Assembly (NCBI RefSeq): GCF_945859705.1
Contig: NC_079136.1
Span: 91,573,120-91,637,119, forward strand
Source: Episyrphus balteatus
Lineage: Eukaryota; Arthropoda; Insecta; Diptera; Syrphidae
Length of the DNA: 64,000 nt
Direction of reading: 5' to 3'
The notes under the pieces are model-generated. The model did no database searches, was not told the origin of the DNA, and worked only from the letters and a program-made list of their open reading frames with translations. This document shows, one piece after another, positions 48,080 to 60,011 of this stretch (positions are counted from its first letter, which is position 1; each line of letters begins with the position of its first letter). A program made the translations under genes and the position numbers.

Positions 48080-48610
48080 TTGGATACAAATCGGGCATTA
48101 TACGTTTATTTACAGGAACCAACTTGGACCATTTCCACCTCCTCGTCAGTCATTTCAAACTCCCATTATTTGTTGAAAAAAATCAAAATTAACTATCTCA
48201 GAAGATTCCAAGATTTCAAGTACTTATTATGAGTAGTTCTTGATTATGTATTAAGTACCTACTCAGGGTCAGGGTTACGCATTATTTGATATTTGATATA
48301 TATATCGTGGTTGACTGAGCTAGAGCCTCTTTTTGAATCAAAACATGGAATAAAGTAATACAAATAGATTAAAAATTCTACAGAAATAACTTACAAAAAC
48401 TAGTTAAATCTTAAAATAAACATATAGCTGTCTAAAATTAGCCCAGTTCTCTTTTGTTGAAACTAACTCTGCCAAAAAAAGGACTGATATCTACATAAAA
48501 GGGCACCAAGTTCTAAGATTTGGTTTCAAGTTTTTCTAGTTTAAATTTCTATTGTTTCACTTGACAAGTTTTTAAATAACATTATGAAGTATTGATATAA
48601 TTTTTTTTGA
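48080..48610 (-). mobile_element. Degenerate copy of composite repeat C, minus orientation
   Basis: In order, with many mismatches, it matches the minus-oriented copy at 45372-46460. Examples are TTATTTACAGGAA, CATTTCCACCTCC, and the foldback arm words CACCAAGTTCTAA and GGTTTCAAG. It retains no tandem unit. It is clearly older than the other copies. Confidence 0.6.
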
Positions 48611-48992
48611 AGTTAACAAATAATGAAATGGTGGTTCTGCAGCGCTTCAAAGTCGACGCCTCGAGCTTGCGCAATGCACAGATCTAGGAAATTATTTATA
48701 ATCGAAAAGGAAGTTTTTTTTTGCATTAAAATATCGCCGGGTGAGAATTATAGGGTTGTATGTCAACTCACCTTAGTTTTGAGAAAATCGATCTCAAAGT
48801 TTTTTAGGGCTGGTTTTTGGATAAAATAGTTACATAGCAGTAAAGTATTGATGCAATCTTATAAAGGACCCTAAAAAAATCATAAAACCATGAAAAAAAA
48901 ACATTAATTTCACTACAAAAAAGGATTCTATGAGCATTTTTAAAAAATGACATAGAACCTTTTTATGAAAAAATTTGTAAAAAAAATTGAAA

Positions 48993-49019
48993 AAGGTTCT
49001 ATGTTCAACATAGAACCTT
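48993..49019. repeat. Perfect 13-bp palindrome around one base
   Basis: AAGGTTCTATGTT-C-AACATAGAACCTT. Half-sites of the same word recur nearby at about 48950 and 50275-50355. The function is unknown. Confidence 0.8.
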
Positions 49020-50063
49020 ATAGTTATAGAGCTTACATGTAATAAATGCATTTTATATGAAAAAATTGACTTCATCGTAAAATAGCCTTTGATTTAATTT
49101 AATTTTATTCAAGTTTTGCACAAAACAGTCAAAATCTATTTTAAATAACAGAAAAAAATACCACAAATCACGTTGTTGCGTTTATAGAAAACAACAATTC
49201 CTACTTTTGTTGAATTAGGTACACAGAAAAAAGACATGCTAAGAACATTTAGAATTTGTATTAAATCAATCGGATTTTTGCATGCTTTTTTGCCAGAAAG
49301 ACAGTCGTCTTAAAACAATCATTTACGGTGCAAAATGTATGCCAAATAAAATTTAAAGTTTGTTTAATCTTTTAATTTTAATAAGTACATAAAATTAATG
49401 AAAAATCATTTCAATCGTAGCAGGAAATTTCTTATTAAAATGAAGTTCACTTTGATTTTAAAAATGTTTAAACAAATTTTACTTATTTTTATTAGAAATC
49501 TTATTAATTTAAGAGGATTGGATTTTAGAGGAGTATCATCTTGATTCTAAGTTGCTTATTTGTCTCCATGTATAACGTAAGTAAATTTGCTTCAAGTTAA
49601 AAAAAAAAGTTTTATTCGATGAACCTATTAATAGAAATAAACTAATATAATTGTAAAGATGAATAACGAAGAGTTCACTACGGTTAGTAGAGTAAAATCT
49701 TGACCTTTGAAAAAAAAAAATACTCAATTTTCCAAATACCACTAAAAATTAGTTAATTTTTTGTTTTTTGGGTTTCAAGGTGACTTCTTTTATTTAAAGT
49801 TAAGGAATCTAAGTGTTTCTTTAACTTTTGGTTTATTAATACGAACTATGAAATTCCCAACCTCGATTATGAAAAAAAAGTTTTCAAAAAATCACTTCCA
49901 ATTCTTGGCACACAAAAAACATTATTTTAATTTAATTATGATGTAAGAATATCTAGGTTATGAATTATTGCAAAAGTTAAGGTTGGATAGTACATTTATT
50001 TTGGTTTAAAGAGTATACAGAACGAGATACAAAAATTCTTTGCTGTTAAGCAAAAGCCCGTCC

Positions 50064-50157
50064 GCTAACTTGATAGTCGATAGTTGACAGTCAAAAACGA
50101 CGAATTATGGAGCAAAATCGACGTTTTTGACTGTCATTTATTGACTATCAAGTTAGC
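50064..50157. repeat. Inverted repeat, 39-nt arms with 16-nt spacer
   Basis: The arms at 50064-50102 and 50119-50157 match except for a few bases in the middle. The outer GCTAACTTGATAGTC and inner TGACAGTCAAAAACG blocks are paired exactly. It could be a tiny MITE or a hairpin RNA source. There is no direct evidence of either. Confidence 0.8.
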
Positions 50158-52057
50158 CGACTCCATCCCTGTTGTTCAATACCAGCAAAAACATCAAAAG
50201 ATCTTTTATTTTTACTTTAGTTAGAAGAAAGATCATTTCCATAAGATTTCATTTTGAAAAATTTGCGTAAAAAAGTTCTATGTAACTTAAATCAATGTAT
50301 TTTTTTGTTTGAAAAAATCAGTTCTATGTTGCAATTTGAATAACATAGAACCTTATTATATTAATACATGTATGTGAAATCATGAAAGTTGTATGTCTTT
50401 TTTACCTGTGCCGTCGCGTCGCCATTAATTTTTTTCTAATTTTTTTTTTAATTTTATCTAAAAGCCGTTGAAATTACGAACATTTTGGTGCATAAAACAC
50501 ATTTTTTGTATTTTGTATGAAATACACCCTTATAATTCTCAGCCAGCAATATGTTAATAAGCATTGGATGTACCTAAATTAAATAAAATAAAAATTGGAG
50601 ACAGAAAAAAAAAAAAAAACGAAAAAGAAACATATCTTTTTATGTTTTCTCGAATATATTTTTGAAAATGTCTTCAATTACACTGCCCAACACACAAAAA
50701 TTTTCCAGACCGTTGTTTATCAATTCTTACTAAATTTAGGGTGCTGATTCCAAAAAAAACATTAGTTTTTTTAGCAGCTCTAGTTTTTAAATTATTCTTA
50801 CATGAAAAGGCATAGAAATTCACACAATTTTTCTTTGTTAAATTTTCTTTTATTAAAAAAATTTTTTTTTTATTTTTATTTTACTTACTGAACCGAAATA
50901 CATTACATAAGAAACAAATTTTTACAACAAAACTTTAAGAACGCTTGTAATAAAAAAATCTAAAAAAAAAATAGTATGAAATTACCCCAAAAATGTGAAA
51001 AATTATAATATCTAAAAAAAATAGAGCTCATAGAAAGCAACCAGTGTGATTTTTAGGCTAAGTGAATCCAAATGCATTAGGATCGACAAAAAATTTAAAA
51101 AAAATTTTAAAATAAGGTCGAAATAACCCCCAAAATGTGGAAAACTAAAATATTTCAAAAAATAGAGGTCCTAGAAAAAAATTAATGTGATTTTTAGGTT
51201 TACTGACCTCAAATACATTGAGTTTAATATAAATATTTCTGGAAAATTTTAATAAAAGCTCAAAATAAGAAAAACTTAAAAATTAGTATGAATATTTCCC
51301 CAAATATGAAAAAATAAATACTTCAAAAACTAGAGCTGCTAGAAAGAAACTAATATTATTTTTAAGCTTACTGAACACAAATCTATAAAATTTGATATAT
51401 AAATCTTTCTGGAAAATTTTAAAAAGTTGAAAATTGTTGACCAATGTTATAGGTCTCCTTCTCCTGCCATTTTTAAATTACAAAACACAAATTTACAATT
51501 ACCTGCAAACTGAAATTCAAACTGTAAATTACTCGATATCTTGGGAACTCATTGAACCGAGCCGCGGGCAAACTTTTATAAACACGCAGGTTGCGTTTAG
51601 CTGATCTAGGGACTTTTGAGGCTTAATAAAAGGATAAGACCACTGCAATTAGATTAGATAAATGAATTTTTAAAGCAAAAAACAAAAACGCAAAAAAAAT
51701 CCCATAGCGATTTCTCCCTTAAACAAAAAAAAAAAACAAATTGAGTAAATCTAAAAGAAATCGAAAGAGTTGTCAATATTTCTGAAAGCCTCATATACCT
51801 TTTCGTAAATTTAGCATATTTTAAATATAAGTTGAGATAAAAAGAAAAGGGGAGCTCCTGAATATTCTGTATTTCGAAATTCTGTTAATTTGTAAAAATT
51901 GATAGCTAAAAAAATAGTATTCACATAAAAGAATTTTTCTTTTATTAATTACAGAATTTCTTAATAAAGAATTTTACAATTCAGATTTTAGAAATGGGGA
52001 TTTTAGAATCTTGGCATGTACAATTTTGGAAACCGAATTTTGGCCCTAACAGAACTA

Positions 52058-52955
52058 AACTCCTGCTCAAAATTAACGCACACATTTTTCGTCTGAAGTT
52101 ATACCCCTGCATCTTATTTTAAAAGGCTTTATGTTTTGTTATTGTTTAGCAAGTCGAAAAAATGCTAAACTGCAACAGTATTATCAACCAAAAAAAAGAT
52201 AAACCAAATTTAACAATTCAAGGTCTGAAAACTGATTATAAAATAATTTTTATTTTTAAGAAGAAAAATTTAAAAAAAAATGGAAGCGGGTGACGGTTCT
52301 TTCCCATAATTGTATGCAATACTTGGTATAGTCTCCTCTACCGCATATGACAACCTGGAGTCGTTTGTCCATTCCACTAATTAACTTTTGAAGGTTTTGT
52401 TTTAACACTTCTTTCACTGAAGTTTTCAGTTGATCAAGACTGCTTGGAGGTGGATTTCGGTCTCGAATGCATCTTTTCAATATTTCCTACACATGTTCTT
52501 TGAATTCAAATCCAGATTTCTGTGTGGTTAATCCGAAGCTGGAATATTAAAATCTTGAAGATATTCTCAAACTACTCTAGCATGCATTATCGTGCATCAG
52601 ACTAAACTGTGGACCAAATCTAGGGGTGATTGGAACCAGATGCTGTTCGAGGGCATCAGTCAAGTATTTTTGGGTACTTAACTTAGGTCTAGAAAGGCTC
52701 GCTTACTCCGTAGGTGTTGTAAAGCAGATTTAACTCCATGAAATTTTATGACTCTTCTTTAAAAGGCTCGCGGGTTAACAGACAGACTTCAGCAAATCTC
52801 TCCCCAAATCTTCCCGACAAACATATTATTCCATACCTTTAATTTAAGATCACTATTGTCTCATTTGAGAAAATAACCATGATGCTGTGGCATAAAGTAA
52901 TAGCAGGACTTTACTTTAAAATAAATAGGATGTGCGTTAAATTTGAGCAGGAGTG
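52058..52955 (-). mobile_element. Decayed Tc1-type transposon
   Basis: Terminal inverted repeats CTCCTGCTCAAAATTAACGC (left) and the near-exact inverse (right, 52931-52955) are flanked by TA at 52056-52057 and 52956-52957. At 898 bp it is well short of a typical full-length Tc1 element (about 1.3-1.7 kb), so the front of the transposase gene has been lost. A broken transposase lies inside on the minus strand. Confidence 0.9.
52256..52880 (-). pseudogene. Tc1 transposase remnant
   Basis: Conceptual minus-strand reading in several frames recovers, in order, a catalytic-core block where the usual IFSDE reads IFSNE (the Asp codon is now Asn, near 52865), the second catalytic block ending HDNA (near 52590), a region matching the Tc1 DWP...PDLNPIEH stretch with substitutions, and a C-terminal frame (52256-52480) with RDRNPPPSSLDQLK and a final TKY typical of the family. 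The N-terminal helix-turn-helix domain is absent. Stops and frameshifts separate the blocks, so it is inactive. Confidence 0.88.
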
Positions 52956-53249
52956 TATAATTCTAACCCGAAGAAAAAATTTCATCTTTGATACAGATAT
53001 CTATATTTTCATAAACACAATTCGGTAGGTTTAAGCACTGCATATTTAAATTAAAAAAAAAGAATGAATTATTCGAAGTCGACAGAGATAATTCCAATTA
53101 ATTTAGAGGACCCAACCTCATAAAAACTAAAACAGAACAAAAATACGAAAATTATCGACTAAAAAACGCAGGAGTTATTTTATATAAAACCGAAAAAATA
53201 AATTTTTCTTATATATTTCTACCATTTATCACACTTAGGGCAAATTTTT

Positions 53250-53325
53250 CAGATAGAGCTTATTCCTAGGAATAAAAGTTTTTTTTTTATATTGACATTT
53301 ATTCTTCTGATAGTCTAACTGACGA
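53250..53325 (+). repeat. Short dispersed repeat with TTATTCCTAGGAATAA palindrome
   Basis: This is close to 62511-62590: both read CAGATAGAGC into the palindrome, then TATTGA(C/A)ATTTATTCTTCTGAT and TAGTCTAACTGA. It is probably the end of a transposon whose body is not recognised. Confidence 0.7.
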
Positions 53326-55479
53326 TTGAAAAATCAGGGCTTTAGAAATTAAATGAAAATACTCGACACGCATTTTGCAAAATATCTTATATTTTATTTT
53401 TCAATAAATTATTCTCAAGGGTTCTTTCTTTTTAAAAAGAATAGAAAAGGTTTGTACGTCAGTTCTTTCGTTTTGACCGCATGGGGTTTTCTGTATTACT
53501 TAATAAGTAATTAAATACATTTTCCATTATGTATTTAATGTTTTAAATATTGCAAACAAACATTTTAAGTCTACCTACTTGAAGTTTTTATTTTTTTAAT
53601 TATAGTCATAAAAAACAACAATTATTACCCATAAAATTATACATATAAGTAATATGATGCCAAAAACACTTCAATAAATCAATATATCAATATTTTACTA
53701 CAATTTTCCCAATACCTTTGTTTATTTGAACTTTTTAAAAGTAGTAGCAAAAACAATAAAACAAATGGCTTTAAAAACAACTTTTCAGATTGCAATACTT
53801 AAAAAATAAATATTCGCAAAGAAAAAACCAAAAAAAGTGAAAGAAAAAAAAATAATTGCACAGAAAAAAAAAATTATGTATCTTGCCTTGTATTACATCG
53901 TTTTCCAGTTCTCGTTGTAATCAGCAAGCAGCTCTCATAAGTTGCAACTTCTATCTTCGTTGTCACTGTTGCTGGTTGCAGCTATAAATTCCCTCCTCCT
54001 GCTATAGAATGTGGAATTGCTTGACGGAGGTGGTGTTGCAACAAATCTACAGCAATTTTTTTAATAAGAAAACTAATATTTCGCGCACAACAATTCATAA
54101 AAATGTTGTTAAGTTGGATGTGGTTTGAAATGGTCGTTCATGGTTAACGTCCAAGCAAAGTAATTAAATACTTGTAGCTACTACAAGGCGCACATTAATT
54201 TTACACAAAAAAAAAAAATATAATTTTTCTTGTCTTCTACAACAACTATAGTAGATGATATGTTGCGCGATAATTCGTTAAGTTTTGCTAGTAATAAAAG
54301 AAGCATAAGTACCTACATGCATTCCTTTATGTTTTTTTCTCTTTTCTTTATTTTTTTTTTTCTTATTTTATTTTCAATAATAATTGCATTATGGAATGCG
54401 GCAACACTATTACAAGAAAAATGACAAAATACACTGATCACTTTTTTCCTCTCTATTTTAATCGAACAAGGTATACCAATGTGTGTTTGTGTGTATGTGT
54501 GTGAGTTCGATAATGTGGCAGCTTGAATATGAGGCCGTTTATCGCTTATTTCTTTCTCCTTTTTGATCAGCTTGTTTCTTTTACTGTAAATGGAATCTGG
54601 CAACACTTTACATGATTTTACACTCTCATTAGACCAACAGCAACATTCTTTGATATTTTATCCACTTCTTTGCAATGGTATTCTGTCATACAAATACCAA
54701 TACACTTTTTGATACTTCTCTTTTGGTCTTATGTTCACTTATTATAAACTTTTAATGGCTTCCTGATCATTGAAATACATTTTTTTTTTCATCATTTAAT
54801 GACTTAACGAAACACTTGCGAAATTTTCTGCATTTATACACTTTTATTATGAGTGAATATTTTTTTGGTAAAAAGTGCAGGCCTTATGGCGGTTTCTTGT
54901 GGTACACTAGTATTTTTCTGCAACAAGAAACTTTCTACACTCAAAATTTTATGAACTCACTTTTTTTTCAATTTAAACAAAAAAAAAAAAACTAAAGAAA
55001 GGTAAAATATTTCGATTATGAAAAGTAGGTGGGAGTATGTAATATAAGTAGGTAGAAACAGGCACATATAAAGCGAAACAAAAATGCGAAAATGCGTAAG
55101 TGAACCGTCGTCATACAGAGGTATAGGTAGGTATCTTTTCTTTTTTTTTTTAAAGGTGTGATATTTAATCTTGCAAACCGCTAGGATTTCTCTACGAATC
55201 AATAATAATAAAAGAGACCAACAATGAAAACACACTCACGAAATAGCAACAACAAGTTCGTTGAATATATTGTTGCTTTTTTTGTATTATAAATTTTTAA
55301 TTCTGCTTTTCAGGTGATCTGTGAAAACGAATCAGTAGAAAAAGGAGATGTAATGAAATTCCTTAAGAATGTTAAAAGAGTGTTGGTGGGTAAGGTGCAA
55401 TACAATAACAAGAAACAACAACACGATTAGCTGAAAAAATACGCACACTGATGGAAAAATATAACTAGCAATATTACTT

Positions 55480-55760
55480 CTTGTCGTCACTGTGCTCTGG
55501 CACAAATGTTAGATGGGAGAAGTGAGGAAAAATGGAAAGAGTGAAACTGAAATGTTTCTTTAACGCTCTTCACCGACGAAAACAAACCCACACCGAAAAC
55601 GAGATTCGAAAAAAAAAACAAAATACCACACGAATGAGAACGATCGGTAAAATAAAATTTTAAACCGAACGTTATAGAGAACTGCGCAGAGCGACAGGTA
55701 AGTCGAAACTGACAGTTAGTTGAGGTCGTGAAAGTAGGTTTACCTGTGGAACACACCTGA
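55480..55760 (-). promoter_or_regulatory. Possible minus-strand promoter / untranslated first exon
   Basis: On the minus strand an initiator-like GCAGTTC near 55680 is followed by an ACGTTCGG word and then a less AT-rich, pyrimidine-rich stretch. No TATA box and no convincing start codon follow. This is a composition-based guess. Confidence 0.2.
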
Positions 55761-57400
55761 GTTTAAATTGTAGGATGACATTGCCAGATGAACAATTGGG
55801 AGATATTGCTGAAAAGTGGTGAATTTAATTCATGTAAATAAAAGTGTTGAGCAGCGAACTTTTTTGCGGACTTTCTTTTTTTTATTATTTTTTTTTCTCT
55901 TCTTTTAATGTATTTTAAATTTTTGCAAAATGGAACTAAAAAAAGCATTGATATTAAAAAAAAATTCTAATTTGAATATTTAACAAACAAAAATAACAAA
56001 ATAAAAAAACAATTTTTTTAATTTGGTGTTAATTTCGGAGGTATAATAACTTAAATCGCCCGGATTAAGTTTTACGAGAAACTAAGTTCATATTAATATT
56101 AAATATTAAAAAAAAAAAAAAAATACATAAATATTTCTGCATTTTCAAAGATTTTAATCCAATCATTTTTTATTAAACCGGTAAAATGCTATAGATAATA
56201 TTGGTTTATGGAGGATTTTATTTTAAACTGATGTTTACTTTAGGCATATTTAGATTAGTATTCAGCCATGATTTGTTAGCGCTCATGAACCGATTAAATT
56301 AATGGCAATACAATTTAGCAACTTAATTTATTTGAGTTAACACCTCTTCTGTTGGTATTTCTAAGCCATGAAGTCGTTGAATTTTTAAAAACCACATTAT
56401 TAAATTTCCTTCTTCTAGCCCTATCAAGTAATGTTTCTAAAATTTGGCAATTTTTGATTGCAGGGAATAAAAAAAAACGGGATTTTAAGTAACTGGAGCA
56501 AAATTGTAACAAGATTTTTTTCTTGATTCATTTAGACTTTAGAGTATACTTTACTAAGTACCATACAAATACCTAACAAAGAAAATCATAAAAAAATTTT
56601 CCACCACTATTAAAAACAAACACAAAAAAAAATTTAATATTAATTTAAAATAGGGTGGTCCTTAACACAAAATTAATGAAGACAAATCGTCTCCAAGTAA
56701 ATAATACAAAATTCTCTATTTTTCAGATTTTTACCTATACCCCTTACTGCGTTCTGTATCAAAGTAAAATTCTTTTACTTGGACTTTGCGTCTGATTTTT
56801 GGATAGTTCCTACATTGATTTTGTTCTAACTTTCCACAATTATACTACAAAATATCCAATTACTAATATACACAATAAATTCTTGAATAACAAAAAAATC
56901 GAAAAGAAAATCCATTTTTACTAGTACCTATTACGATTATTACACTTTTTTCTAGATTTCTCAAAAACGGCTCAACCAATTTTTTGCAAATTTCGTCAAC
57001 ACGTTTATGTATATTCAATGTTTAAATAATGTTGCATACTAAAAATTTTCAAAAGTGTTTTAATTTCCTTTCTTTAGAAGTGAAATTTTAACCACTTTTC
57101 ATTAAATATGTACTTGTACATATATAAACCAAAATATTGTCCAATAAGGTTGATTGATGAGTTGTTTGGTTATGCTGATTTAATTTTAAGTTCAGTCAAA
57201 ATAATAATAATTGATTCTACAAATGATTACTTTAAATCTGTAAGCTTTAAATGTACATTTTTTGCTCTGAGTAGTTAAAATTTTGTTATATTTAAATTTA
57301 AAATTTTTGTAATACGTTAGTATTTAACGTATTTAATAATAAACATAAACAAAGTCAACCTAAAAGTAGCACGGACCACTAAATAAGTACAAAATATATA

Positions 57401-58250
57401 TAAACTAGCTGACCCGGCGGACTTCGTTCCGCCATTTCTTGTGTTTATTTCTAACTTTCGACTCTGTAATGCGTCATAATTTTCAATAAAAAAAGGGAAT
57501 CAAAACTTGAAAAGTTCGTAAAATGACTTTTAAAATATTCATTTTTAAACTTTTAGCAAAAGTGGCCTATGTAAAATAAAAAACGGCAAAAAACTTGGGT
57601 AAAAAAACTTGTTTTTCCCGTTATTAGGTCAAAAATCATTTTAAAAATTCAAAAGTTTGTACATGCATGCGCATGATTAAAACCTATATTTCCTATAAAT
57701 TTGAGATTTTTTGCAGACTTTTAAAAATTCAAAAAAAAAAAAAAAGACTACTCAAAAATGTATCTAAAAATTAGGTTGTTTTTCAAAAATTTTTATTTCA
57801 AAATACAGGGCCTATGAAAAAAATCCGTTTTAGACCTCTAATTTTTTTTTTAAATATCTTTCTCATGGTGTAACTCAAATTTCTGTGCAAAATTTTGCGT
57901 AGGTACCTGTAATTAGTCTTTTGTCGAAGGTCTATGACTGCAAAAAAACCTTCACAACTTGGTTTTGAAATTTTTTTGAATTTTTTCAATATCTTTTTTA
58001 ACTATTGAATAAATTTGTCTATCATTTAAAAAAAAGTCAACTCTTTACGACTTACCGTTTAGAAAATAGCCTCTTTTTTCAATGTCTTGTTACCCCTATT
58101 TACTCTATAAAATCTTAAATTTTTTTTTGCCTTAAACCTTCTCCTCTTATGCCTCTTTGATTTAAAAAAAAAATAAGAAAATAAGTCAGTCGGTGTAGTC
58201 GGTTAGCGAACGTACACAAAACCAAACTTTAATATATAATAGATAAGTAC
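57401..58250 (+). mobile_element. Dispersed repeat H, copy 1
   Basis: It opens TATATAAACTAGCTGACCCG followed by a GGCGG...CCGCC mini-hairpin, a phrase I associate with interspersed repeats in many insects. It closes in AATATATAATAGATAAGTA. Internal segments recur in diverged form at 61560-62130. There is no coding frame and the class is not assigned. Confidence 0.6.
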
Positions 58251-58302
58251 TTAATGCATAACTACGAGCATGTGATTTTGTTGTTGTAGATTTATAAATT
58301 TA

Positions 58303-58388
58303 AATATCGTCGGTCCAAAGGAAAAACTCACTAACTACATAGGATTTCAATAGCAGTTAGTGAGTTTTTCCTTTGAACCGACGATATT
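58303..58388. repeat. Hairpin, 34-bp stem with one mismatch
   Basis: Arms 58303-58336 and 58355-58388 pair over 34 positions with a single C-A mismatch around an 18-nt loop. The size resembles a microRNA precursor, but the near-perfect pairing is more like a tiny palindromic transposon or a hairpin siRNA source. It lies about 50 bp after repeat H. Confidence 0.85.
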
Positions 58389-59366
58389 ATCTTTTTAATG
58401 AATATCTCTTCATATTAAAAGTAATAATCTTCTAGTCAAATAGGTTAAAGGCATTGCATTCTTGTTAAGTTGCAGCAGAACTATATTTTTCTAACAATTA
58501 TATTATCTTCGTCCTTTTATCAAGAGAATTTCCTTGCAAATACATACAACATACATACATACATTCAATCATAGGTATGTGAAAAAAAACATGCAATTAC
58601 AACTAAAAGTAAAACCAAAGTATTGACAATATTATCAAGGAGATTCACATATCTGCTCAATTGTCTCACGCACTTTCAACAAGCACAACAAAAGGAGAAG
58701 GATTACTACATTTGATATCGATTAAACAAATCGACAAATTCCTAGATTTTCTTCATGGATGACAGGGACGGAACAGAATTCATTTTATGAAAAAAATATT
58801 TAAAACGGAAATATAAGAGATTGGAACATGACTATGAGCCTCAAGATGAAGATGAATGCGATTTTCATAACTCATCGCCTTAATAGTTATTAAGGAAAAG
58901 TTTTTTTCTTTACTATTCTTTATTTGCACATGTAAAAAATACCTACAATCTCATTTCCTAAATTTTCAGTCTAATTGGACAACAATTTTTATTTTGAATA
59001 AAATTTGGATTTGAAAAATGTTTCTGAGCGAAGTTGTTTCATTTTGACTATTAGCACAATTAATAAGCAATTACTAGTAGATCAGCCACTTATTTATTTT
59101 TATTTAAAATGACTTTGTTTTTATTAATAGGCTTGAAAATTTTAATTTTAAGAGACTACTTAAATTTGTGTTCCATGCCAGAGAAATTTGGTTGCGCTCA
59201 TGTCCTTGCAGTCATTTTCATCAAAGGAAACGAAAATAAATTCCATTGAATGTTAAAATTATGCTGTGGAATTCCGATTTCGGCACTTCATGGTACGAAA
59301 GTCATTAGAATGTAAATACAAAAAAAAAACACAAACAATTTTTGTGTCCCGAATCCAAACCGAGTC
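58389..59366. other. Non-coding DNA upstream of the 59.4-kb promoter
   Basis: No repeat or gene recognised. It may hold regulatory sequence for the gene at 59574. Confidence 0.4.
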
Positions 59367-59399
59367 TATATAAGCAGGCACAGTTCCATGTCGTCATTT
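59367..59399 (+). promoter_or_regulatory. TATA box and initiator
   Basis: TATATAAG at 59367-59374 lies 29 bp upstream of the A of TCATTT (59394-59399), which fits the arthropod initiator consensus TCAKTY. The predicted start site is 59396. A GC-richer flank surrounds the box. No clear downstream promoter element was seen. Confidence 0.65.
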
Positions 59400-59573
59400 A
59401 AACAACTGACATTCGTCGTCTGGTGCTGGAATATTTTTATCGGGATTCGGGATATTTCCTTTTTTTTTGTCATATAGGAAAGTCTAAATATTGTGATCTT
59501 TGAAAAAGACAAGAGTCTATGTTTATTATTTTTGTTGTGTTAAATATATAACTTGTTGTTTTTGAATTGGAAA

Positions 59574-59771
59574 ATGAAAAGTGGAAGTTATTTTAATGGT
59601 TCATTGAATACTCTTAACAATAGTGAACGATCAAAAAATTTAAGTGCATTTAATAAACTATCAACTAAAATATCGTTCAATAACAACAACAACAACACAG
59701 ACGGATATTCAGATCGTGAAAGTGTTGCCAGTAGTGCACGTGGAAAACGTACAAGATCAAGGCAAGAATAA
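59574..59771 (+). CDS. Small uncharacterised protein (65 aa)
   Basis: This is an intronless ATG-to-stop frame about 180 nt downstream of the predicted start site, in a good fly start context (AAAATG). The protein is hydrophilic: a Ser/Asn-rich first half ending in a run of six Asn, then an acidic DGYSDRES segment and a strongly basic Ser/Arg/Lys tail ending RSRQE. There is no signal peptide, membrane segment or known domain. An AATAAA lies at 60006-60011, about 235 nt after the stop. The sequence could also be a first exon: AAG|GCAAGA just before the stop is a possible GC-type splice donor. I do not recognise the family. An upstream in-frame TTG extension (from 59553) is not needed. Confidence 0.5.
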   Translation: MKSGSYFNGSLNTLNNSERSKNLSAFNKLSTKISFNNNNNNTDGYSDRESVASSARGKRTRSRQE

Positions 59772-60011
59772 CAACTATAGTTTGTGAAAAATAACTTAAA
59801 AGGACTGATTTAAATATGTGCACCTGTGTGTATGAATTTATTTCTTTTGAGCTGTGTTAAAGTATATTTGAAATTCATTTTTAAAATATCCAAAAACTAT
59901 GCAATAATAATACAATTATCATACACTGGATTGGATTATACAGTGCACACTACAAGATCGCTCTTTTTGTAGTCTATATGATAGAATTTATTTCGGACAT
60001 ATTTAAATAAA
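59772..60011 (+). other. Probable 3' untranslated region
   Basis: The 240 nt from the stop to AATAAA at 60006-60011 hold no other feature. Assignment depends on the upstream gene being real. Confidence 0.35.

Larger units (their letters stand above)
48611..52057. other. Non-coding DNA with short palindromes
   Basis: No supported gene. It contains a 27-bp palindrome at 48993-49019 and a hairpin at 50064-50157, listed separately. GTTCTATGTT/AACATAGAAC words recur around 48930-49020 and 50275-50360. Confidence 0.5.
52956..57400. other. Non-coding DNA
   Basis: No supported gene. A roughly 75-bp segment at 53250-53325, centred on the palindrome TTATTCCTAGGAATAA (53260-53275), recurs at 62511-62590. 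Around 55300-55760 the composition is more balanced and may be a promoter or untranslated exon on the minus strand (see separate entry). Frames at 54230-54606 and 54957-55235 overlap on opposite strands and are low complexity. Confidence 0.45.

Noticed and set aside
54230..54606. Opposing frames with hydrophobic and Lys-rich tracts
   Set aside because: Composition follows T-rich and A-rich DNA; the frames overlap on opposite strands.
58303..58388. microRNA precursor call
   Set aside because: Pairing is nearly perfect over 34 bp with no typical bulges and no expression evidence, so it is kept only as a hairpin.
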